Positions 43,819 through 53,692 of a DNA stretch of 64,000 nt are shown one piece after another. The notes below the pieces were generated by a model. It was given only the letters and a program-made list of their open reading frames with translations. It was not told where the DNA came from and made no database searches. The position numbers and the translations under genes were made by a program. The DNA is from Pseudobdellovibrionaceae bacterium (GTDB lineage: Bacteria > Bdellovibrionota > UBA1018 > UBA6935). Location: contig PBMP01000075.1 of NCBI GenBank assembly GCA_002722705.1, forward strand, positions 22,267-86,266. Reading direction: 5' to 3'. Numbering within the stretch: the first letter of the stretch is position 1; each line of letters starts with the position of its first letter.

Positions 43819-45762
43819 ATGATCAAAAAATTAACTGTTTTTTTTCTTTATTTTTTTTCTTTTGTTTTAATTCGACAGGAAATTGTTTCTCACTCGGGCC
43901 TTTCTTTTAAGCGAGCGTGGGAACTCCAACTCTACATGGGATGGATGGAAGATTTTTTTGTCTCTGCAATTCCCTTTCTTTTTTCTCAGTTTCTTTTTCT
44001 TCTTTTGAGAATTCCACGAATCTGGACCTTTTCTGTTCTTTCAACAGTTCTTTGGCTAGGTAATTTATCCCATGTCCTTTACTATAAATTCTTTAATCAA
44101 CCGCTAGACTGGTGGGTAGTCACGCATCACTTTAAGGATGTAACCGTTGTCGGGGACTCAGCTGGTACTTTAGGTGTTTCGTTTTGGATTTTAGGAAGCT
44201 TTCTAACATTAGTGGTGACCTTGACCCTTTTTCCTAGAAGCTATCCTCTGATTACTCCCTACCCTTTATTACGAAGAGTCCGATCGTTTTTCATTACGAG
44301 CGTTCTTCTAGCGTTCATACTTTCTGTAAAACAAAGCCCCGTTTGGTTTCACTGGAAAAATGTAGGTGGAGAACATTTAGGTTCCGTTTTTAACAGTCAA
44401 ATCTTTACTCACTGGTGGTTTACTTGGAGTGAGGAAAAACCAAAAAACAAACGTCACCTTAAAATTCCACTCAATGCTCTACCTCAAATACTCACCTCTG
44501 AATCAAACAACCCAGATTTCCCTCTCTTTCATTCGATAAGCACTTCAAAAACTCACACCAAGAAACTAAGAGACGCTCTCGGCTTTAAAGAAGAAGAAAA
44601 AATTAATGTGATCTACCTTTTTCTTGAGTCCGTTCGCTCTTTTGAAATCGCTCATCCTAAACTGGGAACGATTATTTGGCCCAAATTAAATAAGATTCTT
44701 AAAACCAAAGCGATTTCATTTTCCCAAGCTTACTCCTCCTCAATTGATGCAGGACAAACGGTTCGAGGACAGTTTTCTGTAGAATGTAGTTTTTATCCTC
44801 ACTTTTTAGGTGCTGCAGTTTACCTCTCTCATCCATTTTTAAAAATAACATGCCTTCCTGAGATTCTTAAAAAAAACGGTTTTCAGACCTTTTGGATGAA
44901 TTCATTTAAAAAGAATTTTCATAACAAAGCAACTTTTGAGTCTCTTCATGGAATTGATTTCTTTTTCGATGAAATGTATTTCAAAGAAGAAAAAAAAATC
45001 ACTCAAAAGATTGGGAACTGGGGAATCGCAGATCATCTTTTTTTCAAAGAAGTCCTCAGTACTCTAGAAAATCTAGAACAAAAAGAAAAACCCTTTTATG
45101 CAAATATTCTCTCAATATCGACTCATCACCCTTTTTCAGTCGTACCTGAAGGTCCTCTTCCAGATTCCCTTTTAAAAGCCACAGAAGACACTCCTGAATA
45201 TCAGGGATATCTCTCTCGGCTTAAATATCTAGACGATAGTGTAGATCAATTTTTCACTGATTTTTTTGAAAGAAAAATCAGTGAAAATACGGTCGTCGTA
45301 CTTATGGGAGATCATAGTACCTTCGTAAAACCACATCTTCCTCTGAATAAAATTCAGCAAAAAGAAATGGAATTTAGAATTCCTGTCGCTCTCATTTCAA
45401 AAAAAATTAAAAGACCACAGCAAATTAAATCCCCTATTCACCAAATTGATATTGCTCCACTGACTCTTTCTCTTCTGGGAATTGAAGCTGAAACAAGTTG
45501 GTTAGGTCGAGATCCTATTTTTTATAAACAAGGAAGCCCTTGGATCTATACAAAAGGAAATTCTCTTTTTTTCAGAGACTCAGAAGCCGCATGCTATCAC
45601 TGGAGTGACAATGATCAGGAATGTATTCATAGCCACTCTGACCCTTTATGGGCAACACGGGTAAAAAGATTACCTGCACAACCTGAGAAACTTGAATTTT
45701 ATGAAATGATTACAAAAGAAGTATCTAGTGTCATAGAAAACGACCAAATAGAAAAGCGCTAA
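43819..45762 (+). CDS. LtaS-like sulfatase-fold membrane enzyme
   Basis: A 647-residue inner membrane protein: about five membrane segments in residues 1-175, then a periplasmic sulfatase-fold domain from about 262. Active-site features: E270 in FLESVRSFE, nucleophile candidate T314 in GQTVRGQF, THHPF and GDHST. These match the lipoteichoic acid synthase/phosphoglycerol transferase (OpgB, LtaS) group rather than hydrolytic sulfatases. In a Gram-negative cell it may add phosphoglycerol or a similar group to a periplasmic glycan or lipid. It follows the epimerase by 19 bases. Its stop overlaps the convergent ankyrin gene by 4 bases. Confidence 0.87.
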   Translation: MIKKLTVFFLYFFSFVLIRQEIVSHSGLSFKRAWELQLYMGWMEDFFVSAIPFLFSQFLFLLLRIPRIWTFSVLSTVLWLGNLSHVLYYKFFNQPLDWWVVTHHFKDVTVVGDSAGTLGVSFWILGSFLTLVVTLTLFPRSYPLITPYPLLRRVRSFFITSVLLAFILSVKQSPVWFHWKNVGGEHLGSVFNSQIFTHWWFTWSEEKPKNKRHLKIPLNALPQILTSESNNPDFPLFHSISTSKTHTKKLRDALGFKEEEKINVIYLFLESVRSFEIAHPKLGTIIWPKLNKILKTKAISFSQAYSSSIDAGQTVRGQFSVECSFYPHFLGAAVYLSHPFLKITCLPEILKKNGFQTFWMNSFKKNFHNKATFESLHGIDFFFDEMYFKEEKKITQKIGNWGIADHLFFKEVLSTLENLEQKEKPFYANILSISTHHPFSVVPEGPLPDSLLKATEDTPEYQGYLSRLKYLDDSVDQFFTDFFERKISENTVVVLMGDHSTFVKPHLPLNKIQQKEMEFRIPVALISKKIKRPQQIKSPIHQIDIAPLTLSLLGIEAETSWLGRDPIFYKQGSPWIYTKGNSLFFRDSEAACYHWSDNDQECIHSHSDPLWATRVKRLPAQPEKLEFYEMITKEVSSVIENDQIEKR

Positions 45763-46835
45763 TAAGAAAACTCTTTAGCACCCCAAAGTTTTAATAGAGC
45801 AATGGTCTCTTGATCTCCAGACTTCATTGCATCTGTCATTGCTGTTTTTCCTCGAACGTCTTTTAAATTAATTTTTGCACCATATTGAATCAGTGTCCGA
45901 ACTACATTTCGATGAGAACGTGTGGCTGCCCACATCAATGGCGTTTTACCCGAGTTATTTTTTGAATTAACCTGAGCCCCATGCCGAATAAGAAACTCAA
46001 CAACACTCTGATGGCCATTCATCGCTGCCAGAGACAAAGGCGTCTCACCTGCACGATCTTTTATTTTTAACTGAACTCCCTTTTTAAAAAAATACTCTAG
46101 AATAGGAAGATACCCTCTTGAAACAACCATACTTAAAGGAGACATCCCCATTTTATTTATAAAGTTGATCTGTGCTCCCTTTTGAACAAGCGTTTTTACT
46201 TGTTCTAAATCCCCACTTCGAACAGCATACATTAAAGCTGTTTCTCCATACGGATCCCTTGCATTGATATTTGCTCCTTTTTTTAATAAATAAAACAGAG
46301 TCTCATGATCTTCTCGAGCGGCAGCTTCTAACAATGCATTGAATCCCTTTTTATTTTTTTGATCCACAGAAATTCCATAATCAACTAGAATACTGATCAT
46401 TTCTAAATTTGAATTTCTTCCGGCAATCATAATAAGAGGATCTCTATTTTGTTGAGCGATTCGAATTGATGCTTTTTTCTGTAATAAAATTCGAGCAATT
46501 TTAGGATTATTGTTTTCCACAGCATAAGTCAGTGCAGAAGCCCCAGTTGAATCAACCAAGTTAATCGAGGCTTTTGCGGCAATCAATCTTTCAGCAATAT
46601 GAAGATGCCCATGCTCAGAGGCTTTCATTAACGCGGTCTGTTCTTTTTCGTTCACTCGATCGACTCGAGTTCCCATTTCCAATAACATTCCGATACACGC
46701 ATCGAAACCTGCTTCAGTCCACCACACAATATCTGAACCAATGGGACAAGGTCCCTTCTGATAAAGATAATCAGAGGGTGTCTTTGCATGAGACACGGAT
46801 ATGAAAACAGTGAGCAAAAACAATCGTTTCATCAC
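45759..46835 (-). CDS. Exported ankyrin-repeat protein
   Basis: A 358-residue protein with signal peptide (MMKRLFLLTVFISVSHA) and nine to ten ankyrin repeats of 33 residues with the usual GETPLSLAAMNGHQSVVEFL and GAQVNSKN pattern. It is likely periplasmic; periplasmic ankyrin proteins such as AnkB accompany catalase, but here the neighbour is SodB, separated by a terminator. It may protect or organise envelope proteins. Confidence 0.9.
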   Translation of the reverse strand: MMKRLFLLTVFISVSHAKTPSDYLYQKGPCPIGSDIVWWTEAGFDACIGMLLEMGTRVDRVNEKEQTALMKASEHGHLHIAERLIAAKASINLVDSTGASALTYAVENNNPKIARILLQKKASIRIAQQNRDPLIMIAGRNSNLEMISILVDYGISVDQKNKKGFNALLEAAAREDHETLFYLLKKGANINARDPYGETALMYAVRSGDLEQVKTLVQKGAQINFINKMGMSPLSMVVSRGYLPILEYFFKKGVQLKIKDRAGETPLSLAAMNGHQSVVEFLIRHGAQVNSKNNSGKTPLMWAATRSHRNVVRTLIQYGAKINLKDVRGKTAMTDAMKSGDQETIALLKLWGAKEFSY

Positions 46836-46896
46836 CTCTCTTATCGACGAAGAAAGGATGAGACTGAACAGGAAATGTTTTCCTATTTAAAGTGTC

Positions 46897-46925
46897 AAAA
46901 AAAAGGCGATCCGAAGATCGCCTTT
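46897..46925 (-). terminator. Terminator of sodB with UUCG tetraloop
   Basis: AAAGGCGATC (46902-46911) pairs perfectly with GATCGCCTTT (46916-46925). On the minus strand the loop is C(UUCG)G and eight Ts follow. An extremely stable terminator. Confidence 0.92.
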
Positions 46926-46948
46926 AAAAAAAATAAATAAAAATTCAC

Positions 46949-47530
46949 TTACGCTTTGAAATTGGAAGCAACAAAATCCCAATTCACTAGATTCCAAAAT
47001 GCATCCAAATATTGAGGTCGAGCATTCCGGTAATCAATGTAATAAGCATGCTCCCAAACATCACAAGTCATCAAAGCAGTATCTGAGGTTGTTAAAGGTG
47101 TTGCAGCATTACTTGTACTTTTAATTTCAAGAGCTCCACTCGAAGTTTTCACTAACCAAGCCCACCCTGACCCAAAAGTCGTAGCAGCAACTTGAGTAAA
47201 CTTTTCTTTGAAGGCTTCAAATGAACCGAACGTTTCATTGATTGCATCTGCAAGCTCTCCAGAAGGCTCCCCTCCTCCTTGTGGAGACAAAGTATTCCAA
47301 TAAAAAGTATGATTCCATACCTGAGCAGCATTATTAAACATTCCACCTTCAGAAGTCTTTACAATGTCTTCTAATGTTTTATTTGCAAAATCGGTTCCTT
47401 CAATCAATCCATTGAGCTTAGTCACATATGCATTGTGATGCTTTCCGTAATGGAACTCGAGGGTTTCTTTTGAAATATGAGGCGCAAGTGCGTCCATTGG
47501 ATACGGTAATTCTGGTAATGTAATTGCCAT
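46949..47530 (-). CDS. sodB: Superoxide dismutase (Fe type)
   Basis: A 193-residue enzyme that dismutates superoxide. Metal ligands H27, H74, D157 and H161 ([10 protein letters not shown]). Q70 in [13 protein letters not shown] marks the Fe rather than Mn subgroup. No signal peptide, so cytoplasmic. GAAAGGAGAA precedes the start. It lies 14 bases after GMP reductase and is probably co-transcribed with it. Confidence 0.95.
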   Translation of the reverse strand: MAITLPELPYPMDALAPHISKETLEFHYGKHHNAYVTKLNGLIEGTDFANKTLEDIVKTSEGGMFNNAAQVWNHTFYWNTLSPQGGGEPSGELADAINETFGSFEAFKEKFTQVAATTFGSGWAWLVKTSSGALEIKSTSNAATPLTTSDTALMTCDVWEHAYYIDYRNARPQYLDAFWNLVNWDFVASNFKA

Positions 47531-47544
47531 TTTCTTTCTCCTTT

Positions 47545-48552
47545 TTACATCATTGCTTTGTGTGGAAGGCTTTCATTTCTTCCCGCAGGGGTCACCACCA
47601 CAAAATCTAACTTTCTTTGCATTTCCTTAATGGTGGCAGCTCCTCCATAAGTAAGTCCAGATCGAAGCCCCCCAACGATATCTGCGATAACAGCTTCTTC
47701 ATCATCTCTTGCATCGATAAAGACTGAAACGCCTTCAGCAGTCTTCCATTCAGGCATCCCACCCATAAAATCTTCTTGGGCTTCTCGGCTAGCCATTCCA
47801 CGATATTCTTTTACTTTCTTTCCACCATTGTCGAGGATGGGTCCCGGTGTCGGGGTGGTTCCAGAAAGCATACTACCGACCATAACAAAGTCAGCCCCAA
47901 ATGCCAATGCTTTGACAATATCACCAGGAGTTCGAATTCCTCCATCTGCAATAATGGAACGATCTACTCGAGCACATTCTTGAATAGAAGTCAGATTAGG
48001 CACGCCAAATCCGGTTTTAATTCGAGTGCTACAAACAGAGCCCCCTCCAATCCCAACTTTAATAAGATCTGCACCACAACTCGCAAGATAATCAGCTCCT
48101 GCATAAGTTGCAACATTCCCTGCCATCAAACAACGATCTCCCAAAATCTCTCTTAATCTTTTAATTGTAGAACCAATGTATTTTGCATGTGCATGAGCAA
48201 CATCAAGACAGTAATAGTCTGCACCTGCATCACGAAGAGCTGCTGCTCTTTCCATCTCAGCTTCAGACACTCCAACTGAAACAAACGTCTTGGTTGGGCA
48301 TTTTTTAAATTCTTCAATATTATCTTCAATACTCATAAAACGATGAAGAGTACCCATTCCTCCTTTTTCAGAAATAAATTTCGCCATCTGATGCTCCGTC
48401 ACCGTATCCATATTTGAAGTAAAAACGGGTAAATCTAAGGTTAATTTACCTGTGCGATCAGTCATGGATACATCAACAAGACGGCGCGATGCATAATGAT
48501 TGTACGAAGGAACTAAAAGAACATCATCAAAAGTAATTGAGGTTTTATACAT
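47545..48552 (-). CDS. guaC: GMP reductase (IMPDH/GMPR family)
   Basis: A 335-residue TIM-barrel enzyme. FDDVLLVP start, [19 protein letters not shown], and the catalytic loop [11 protein letters not shown] with Cys nucleophile. It lacks the CBS pair of IMP dehydrogenase and is of GMPR length, converting GMP to IMP with NADPH. A CBS-less IMPDH cannot be fully excluded. The ATG at 48552 has GGA close ahead; an in-frame TTG-type start at 48588 is less likely. Confidence 0.85.
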   Translation of the reverse strand: MYKTSITFDDVLLVPSYNHYASRRLVDVSMTDRTGKLTLDLPVFTSNMDTVTEHQMAKFISEKGGMGTLHRFMSIEDNIEEFKKCPTKTFVSVGVSEAEMERAAALRDAGADYYCLDVAHAHAKYIGSTIKRLREILGDRCLMAGNVATYAGADYLASCGADLIKVGIGGGSVCSTRIKTGFGVPNLTSIQECARVDRSIIADGGIRTPGDIVKALAFGADFVMVGSMLSGTTPTPGPILDNGGKKVKEYRGMASREAQEDFMGGMPEWKTAEGVSVFIDARDDEEAVIADIVGGLRSGLTYGGAATIKEMQRKLDFVVVTPAGRNESLPHKAMM

Positions 48553-48676
48553 AGGTTCCAAATAGCTCAATCCGAGCTCTAAAACCACTGAAAATAACCC
48601 TTATTTAAAAATTCAACCCTAAAACTGATTGCTTACTGAGCGAATTGATCTACCATGGAGAGAGAGGGGAACATAG

Positions 48677-49222
48677 ATGCTCATATTAAAAAAGATCAAA
48701 CATCTTGGAATCATCTTGTGCTTGTGGGGTGGAACACTACAAGCCGGCTCACTAGGAGCTGGTGTTGGGATGGCCACTCCTATGACATATTATTATAATA
48801 GTTTTACTCAAAGCCTGACTTTTAATGCGCAATACTGGCAACAATTTAGTTTTCTTCCTCCTTCACTAAGTCTTCACGCGTCAATTCTATACACTCCCCT
48901 TGCCACTCGTTTAAGTACAAACATGAGCATTCATCAAATCTACGGACTCGTAGGGGTTGAAGCAAAGCCTCTTATCAAATTTCCTCTCGTTCCTTTTGCT
49001 TCATTAGATTTTGGAGGACTCATGAGTGTATCTACCTTCAACGATGGAACAAACTCGGTCTTAAATTTTGGAGGAAATTTTGCACTGCAATTTCGATCTG
49101 GAATCTCTTATCGAATTTGGTCACGCTTAAGTGCAATGATTGAAATTCCAATTCTCTATGTGTTTCATAACCCTTCGTATCTAGCTTTAAATACACAACT
49201 GTCTTTCCGGTGGGACTTTTAA
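48677..49222 (+). CDS. Small outer-membrane barrel-like protein
   Basis: A 181-residue exported protein. Signal peptide to about TLQAG, then amphipathic beta strands ending in Phe (TQLSFRWDF), like a small outer membrane beta barrel. Family unknown. GAGGGG precedes the ATG. The stop lies one base before the next start, so it pairs with the lipoprotein that follows. Confidence 0.65.
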   Translation: MLILKKIKHLGIILCLWGGTLQAGSLGAGVGMATPMTYYYNSFTQSLTFNAQYWQQFSFLPPSLSLHASILYTPLATRLSTNMSIHQIYGLVGVEAKPLIKFPLVPFASLDFGGLMSVSTFNDGTNSVLNFGGNFALQFRSGISYRIWSRLSAMIEIPILYVFHNPSYLALNTQLSFRWDF

Positions 49223-49223
49223 T

Positions 49224-49730
49224 ATGAAAAAACTAAAATTCACTCTCGTCATTGTTTCTTTAATTACTCTCGGAGGATGCGGGGGAGACAATCCTCTTGA
49301 TCTACTCGGAAGCCCTGAAAACATTCCAACAACACTTACACTTCCATTTTCAAGTGGTTTTTTTGGTACAGCAACCGTAAGCAGTGCTTACACGTCTTCT
49401 TCTCCGTTCGTGACTTTCCTTGTTCCTACCGGCGCAAATATCATCGCACCTACAGATGGAGTGATTACAAGTATCTCAGGAGCGATTGGAAATATTTCAA
49501 TTTCAATGCTTCATGGAGGGGGACGACTTTCTTCAACTGTTGGTGGAATTTATTCCTCTCAAGTTCGTGTCGGTAGTAGTGTCGTCAAAAACCAAGTGAT
49601 TGGAGCAATTTCAGGAACAACTGCAATTACTCTTTCTCTTGCTCTTGATGGAGTCAGTGTTTGTCCTATCTCATTTTTGGATAACACTTCCAAGCAGGCT
49701 GCATCGGCTTATACATTTATGTGCCTCTGA
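49224..49730 (+). CDS. Lipoprotein with degenerate M23-like domain
   Basis: A 168-residue lipoprotein: lipobox TLGGC (Cys19). The mature part contains IIAPTDGVITSISG, SMLHGGGRLSSTVGG, VRVGSSVVKNQVIGAISG and a dG-P-L end, following the order of M23 (LytM/NlpD-like) domains. The zinc ligands are missing: no HxxxD in front and the final LHFEL is LSLALDG. It may bind peptidoglycan or activate an amidase, as NlpD does, rather than cleave. Coupled to the barrel protein. Confidence 0.6.
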   Translation: MKKLKFTLVIVSLITLGGCGGDNPLDLLGSPENIPTTLTLPFSSGFFGTATVSSAYTSSSPFVTFLVPTGANIIAPTDGVITSISGAIGNISISMLHGGGRLSSTVGGIYSSQVRVGSSVVKNQVIGAISGTTAITLSLALDGVSVCPISFLDNTSKQAASAYTFMCL

Positions 49731-49732
49731 TC

Positions 49733-51004
49733 TTAATGCCCCAAATGAACAGAAACCGCCCAGCGGAGTGATTTTCTGTCTCCTTTGGCGATTCGAATCA
49801 TTTGAAAAAATTTCTTTTTAAAAACGAAGATCGAAATCAACACCCCAATCCCAAGCCCTTCTAAAAGACCCAGCCCCAAAATTCCAACGGTTGTACCCAA
49901 CCAAACAGCTGCAATCGTTGGCTTTTTTCGAAGCAATGAAAACAGAATCTCAAAGCGAACAATTTTAAAGCCAGTCACAATTAAAATAGCAGCAAGTACA
50001 GTCGTAGGAATCAAATCTAAAAGCCATGGAACTAAACTTACAAAAGATAAAATCCATAGACCTTGAAGAACTCCTGATTGCCAAGACCTTGCTCCTGCCT
50101 GAACATTCGCTGCACTTCGAATAATGACTCCAGTAATAGGAAACCCTCCTAAGACTCCACAGATCATATTCCCAAATCCATGTGCCTTTAAGATTGTGTC
50201 AAGACGAGAGGGTTCAACATCATCATCTTCATTTCTCTTTTTTCTTAGAATATCGACAGCTCGAGCCGTTAACAAAGACTCTGAACAACCAATGATACTA
50301 AAGGCAAAAGCAAGTCCCAAAACCTCTAAAAAGTGATTCGGTCTCCAGTCAGGAACTCGAAGTAACGACTCTTTCATATAGAGAATTAAAGGCTGAACAT
50401 CAAGTCGTTCTGTCACCCAAAATTGACTAATCGCTGTCACCAAAATCACAGCAGCTAAACTTCCTGGGATCCATTTTTGAAATTTCTTTTCCCATAAAAT
50501 TTCAATAAAAATAGCGAGGCCTCCTAAAACTGCACCAACCGAAAGAGAAACGACTTGAGGGAGCTCAATTAACGCTTGAAACGGAGAGGACGGAGGAACT
50601 CCTCCAAAAAGAACATGAAGCTGGCTAAAAGCGATAATTAATCCAATTGCAGATAACATTCCTTTTAAAACAAGCGGTGAAACTAACTTAAAAACCCAGC
50701 CTACTCGTAAAGAACCAAGGATAACCTGAAAAATTCCTCCAATAACCAACATAATTGCAAGTCCGTCACTTCCAGAACGTGAAATCACTTCGTAAGTAAT
50801 TAAAATTAAACTCGCTGATGGACCAGAAATCATTAATGTTCCACCAGAGAATATCCCTACGAAAATCCCCCCCACAATAGCTGAAACTAGTCCTGCAGCA
50901 GGAGATGCACCTGCGGCCATACCAATACCGATAGAAATCGGTATTCCAATTACAAGAAGAACAAAACTTGCGAGGAAGTCTTCTTTGTTAAAAAGGTTTT
51001 TCAT
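49733..51004 (-). CDS. SulP-family anion transporter without STAS domain
   Basis: A 423-residue membrane protein of about 12-14 segments with SulP features: SAIVGGIFVGIFSGGTLMISGPSA early and a SLLTARAVDILRKKRNE then NMICGVLGGFPITGVIIRSAANVQAGA core. The protein ends soon after the last segment, without the C-terminal STAS domain. Likely carries bicarbonate, sulfate or a dicarboxylate with Na+ or H+. It ends two bases from the convergent lipoprotein stop. Confidence 0.88.
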   Translation of the reverse strand: MKNLFNKEDFLASFVLLVIGIPISIGIGMAAGASPAAGLVSAIVGGIFVGIFSGGTLMISGPSASLILITYEVISRSGSDGLAIMLVIGGIFQVILGSLRVGWVFKLVSPLVLKGMLSAIGLIIAFSQLHVLFGGVPPSSPFQALIELPQVVSLSVGAVLGGLAIFIEILWEKKFQKWIPGSLAAVILVTAISQFWVTERLDVQPLILYMKESLLRVPDWRPNHFLEVLGLAFAFSIIGCSESLLTARAVDILRKKRNEDDDVEPSRLDTILKAHGFGNMICGVLGGFPITGVIIRSAANVQAGARSWQSGVLQGLWILSFVSLVPWLLDLIPTTVLAAILIVTGFKIVRFEILFSLLRKKPTIAAVWLGTTVGILGLGLLEGLGIGVLISIFVFKKKFFQMIRIAKGDRKSLRWAVSVHLGH

Positions 51005-51079
51005 TGAGACCCCTCTCGTCAGTTGAGTCTCAATGATACCTATAAGCTTGTTTAAATCAAAATTTTTGAATCAAATAAA

Positions 51080-51796
51080 CTATTTGATTTGATAATTTTC
51101 AGGAATGTCTTTTTTATGAATAAAAAATATTCGAGCACCTACGGGAACCTGACGATAATCTTCAGGAGGATATACTTCCTGTGTATAAATATTCCCTACC
51201 CATTTCTCGGGTAGGCGATCCATAACCTCTCGTCTCCAATCATAAGGAAGTTCGAGTTTCGGATCACCATAGATCCCTTTTTTATTTTGTATGTTATTTT
51301 TAGTAATGCGTCCAAAAGACTTACAATACTTTATGTTTGGATAAATACAATAATTGACGGCAAGAGAAGCCTTGAGCATCTCTCTATTCATATTTTTTCG
51401 ACTTTTCCAAACATATCCAAGCATTCGGCCATAGCGATCACACGCTTCATCTGAAAGTTCTACAGTGACTGCATCCCCTTCTTTTAAAAGCCCTTGAAGA
51501 TGCTGATAAGCTCGCTCTCCCCAAACGCCCTGAGATCGACCGTAATATTTCGTTTCTGGTGTATCAATGGACAACATTCGAATTGAATACATGCCAAATG
51601 AGGTTTCGACCCTCACTGTATCCCCATCAACGACCTTTACAACCTTCGCTTTGACTTTTTTCTGACCAGCCCAATCTGATTTTTCACAGCGACTGGTACC
51701 CATTAATTGATGCTCAAAAGGTGTTTGTGAAAAAACACTTTTTGTAACAAACAAAAGAATAAAAACAGACCACTTACTGAGTTCCCATGGAGTCAT
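51080..51796 (-). CDS. Secreted staphylococcal-nuclease-like protein
   Basis: A 238-residue exported SNase-fold protein. Signal peptide (to SVFSQ). VKVVDGDTVRVE, then IRMLSIDTPETKYYG and DRYGRMLGYVW match the catalytic Arg, Glu, Arg set of micrococcal nuclease. It should cut nucleic acids outside the cytoplasm with Ca2+. The ATG at 51796 has AAGGGA six bases ahead; the in-frame codon at 51880 would precede it without reason. A cysteine pair (NYCIYPNIKYC) may form a disulfide. Confidence 0.88.
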   Translation of the reverse strand: MTPWELSKWSVFILLFVTKSVFSQTPFEHQLMGTSRCEKSDWAGQKKVKAKVVKVVDGDTVRVETSFGMYSIRMLSIDTPETKYYGRSQGVWGERAYQHLQGLLKEGDAVTVELSDEACDRYGRMLGYVWKSRKNMNREMLKASLAVNYCIYPNIKYCKSFGRITKNNIQNKKGIYGDPKLELPYDWRREVMDRLPEKWVGNIYTQEVYPPEDYRQVPVGARIFFIHKKDIPENYQIK

Positions 51797-52144
51797 GGAT
51801 ATCCCTTTCAAAGATGAAAAGCGTCCTTGCTTTAATGACAAACAACTTTTGTTCTGAAAACTGTAACTAAATTTAAACAAGATTCAATCCCTTTTAAAAA
51901 AAAAACAATTTTCTAACAAAACAAAACACAATAAATAAAAGGCAGGACACCGACATTGAATGAATCATAAAATAAAGACCCCATCTCACCTTAAAATGAC
52001 TCTTTGTGTAATTTAAATTTTGAACTTCAAATTGATTTTCCTTCTAAAGAAAGAAGACTAGAAATTCATTCGACACAGCAAAAAGAAAGAGGTAAAAAAG
52101 TGAGAATTAAAACAATCGTTTGATCGATCTTTTGAGGTTATTCA
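51797..52144. other. Divergent intergenic region, 348 bases
   Basis: A-rich sequence between the nuclease and TolC genes, with no open frame of note. It must hold promoters for both strands, but I could not identify a convincing pair. GAGG at about 52133-52136 serves the TolC start. Confidence 0.5.
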
Positions 52145-53677
52145 ATGCCAGATATAAAATATGTAGTTTTACCATTTTTTTTATTTTACACGAGTGCCTA
52201 TGGTGCTCTCCCTAAAAATATTCAGGCTTTTATGGATCTCCTTCCCAACAATACATTAGACCTAGATGTCGTTATTGGAAAATCTATGGAAACCTCTGAC
52301 GAATTTAGAGCAGTCGCAGCAGAAAAAATTCGCCCTCAATCAAATTATTATCAATCGATCATCTCTCAAGAACCTCTGATTCAAATTTCAGCCAGCCGAG
52401 CAGTGAGTCGTAATGAACAACTCAGTCCCTTTGCTCCGAACCGATTCCAAACAAATACAGTGTCTCTTGGAATTGCAAAGAAATTTTTTACTGGAACTCT
52501 TTTATCTGCAGAAATATCGCATAACTTTACCGAATATGAGTTTCTTTCCCCTGGAATTACTTCACCACTTCAAGGTTTTGAAACAAAAGCAACACTCACC
52601 CTCTCTCAAAGTTTGTGGAAAGACTTTTTTGGTTATCAGACACGAAAACAAGAAGAAGCAGGAGAAAAATTAACCTTAGCAAGTGATGCGATTGCCAATC
52701 AGGGAATTGAAAACTGGATGATCTCACTGACTCAGCTTTTTTACCAAGCTTGGTTTTTTCAAAAACAAACAGAAGCAGCAAAAGCAAATGTCGATCGAAG
52801 AAAAAAACTTTTAGAAATCACAAAACTGAAAGCAAAACGTGGAACTGCAGAAAAGCCAGATGTTTTACAAGTGGAAAGTGCACTCCTGAATTCACAAATC
52901 CAATACCAAGAAGCAAAGAACAACCTTGGACAACTCTGGAGAAAATTAGTCACCTCACTGAAACTCCCAAAAGCGTGGTTAGATCTAGACGCAACTCAAA
53001 TACCTATGTCCCCAGATCAACCTGAATCAAGCGCACTTACTCTTTGCCAAGGACCTATGCCTGAAACCAATGCAGTAGTGGATCAATACAAAGCTCAATC
53101 TGAAGCCGCTCGTTTAAAAATGGAGATTGCAAAAAACTCATTTGCTCCAGATATAAAACTCACTGGAAGCATAGACTCAAATGGGATTGATCGAAGCTCA
53201 GCAAGCCCAACATGGAACGAAAGCTTTACGGGTAAAAACCCTGCATGGAGCATCGGAATCACTGCTCAAATTCCACTGGGCTTTTATGCCGAAAAAGCGC
53301 AAATCATCACTGCAACTGCAGACTATGAACGTTCAGATGCGCTGGCAAGCTATGAAAAAGGAAACTTACGTGTCCTTTGGGTGAATGCGTGCGCTGACTT
53401 AATTCGATGGAAGCAAGTATATAACAACACGACCGTCATTGAAAAAAAGCAAGAGATCCGAGAAAGACTTGAATCCAAACGTTTTAGATTAGGGCGAATT
53501 CCAATCATCAACATCATTCAAGCAGGTGATGACTTTACTCAAGCTCAAGTTGCAAAACGACAAACCCAAATGAACTACAAAATGGCGAGTTGGAAAGTAA
53601 AACAGCTCGCAAATCAAATTCCTGTCTATTTAAAAAGCTTAGAAAAAAAATTTAATATGAGTCAAAACGCTCGATAA
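52145..53677 (+). CDS. TolC-family outer membrane protein of the RND system
   Basis: A 510-residue exported OEP protein. Signal peptide about 1-19, then two OEP repeats with long helical hairpins (LTQLFYQAWFFQKQTEAAKANV; TKLKAKRGTAEKPDVLQVES) and strands (LSQSLWKDFFGYQ; SIGITAQIPLGFYAEKA). It should be the outer membrane exit of the RND pump encoded 15 bases downstream. Confidence 0.88.
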   Translation: MPDIKYVVLPFFLFYTSAYGALPKNIQAFMDLLPNNTLDLDVVIGKSMETSDEFRAVAAEKIRPQSNYYQSIISQEPLIQISASRAVSRNEQLSPFAPNRFQTNTVSLGIAKKFFTGTLLSAEISHNFTEYEFLSPGITSPLQGFETKATLTLSQSLWKDFFGYQTRKQEEAGEKLTLASDAIANQGIENWMISLTQLFYQAWFFQKQTEAAKANVDRRKKLLEITKLKAKRGTAEKPDVLQVESALLNSQIQYQEAKNNLGQLWRKLVTSLKLPKAWLDLDATQIPMSPDQPESSALTLCQGPMPETNAVVDQYKAQSEAARLKMEIAKNSFAPDIKLTGSIDSNGIDRSSASPTWNESFTGKNPAWSIGITAQIPLGFYAEKAQIITATADYERSDALASYEKGNLRVLWVNACADLIRWKQVYNNTTVIEKKQEIRERLESKRFRLGRIPIINIIQAGDDFTQAQVAKRQTQMNYKMASWKVKQLANQIPVYLKSLEKKFNMSQNAR

Positions 53678-53692
53678 AAAAGGAAACCCGAT

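Noticed and set aside
51797..52144. Possible small RNA or origin in the A-rich intergenic region
   Set aside because: No hairpin, DnaA-box cluster or promoter-terminator pair could be supported.
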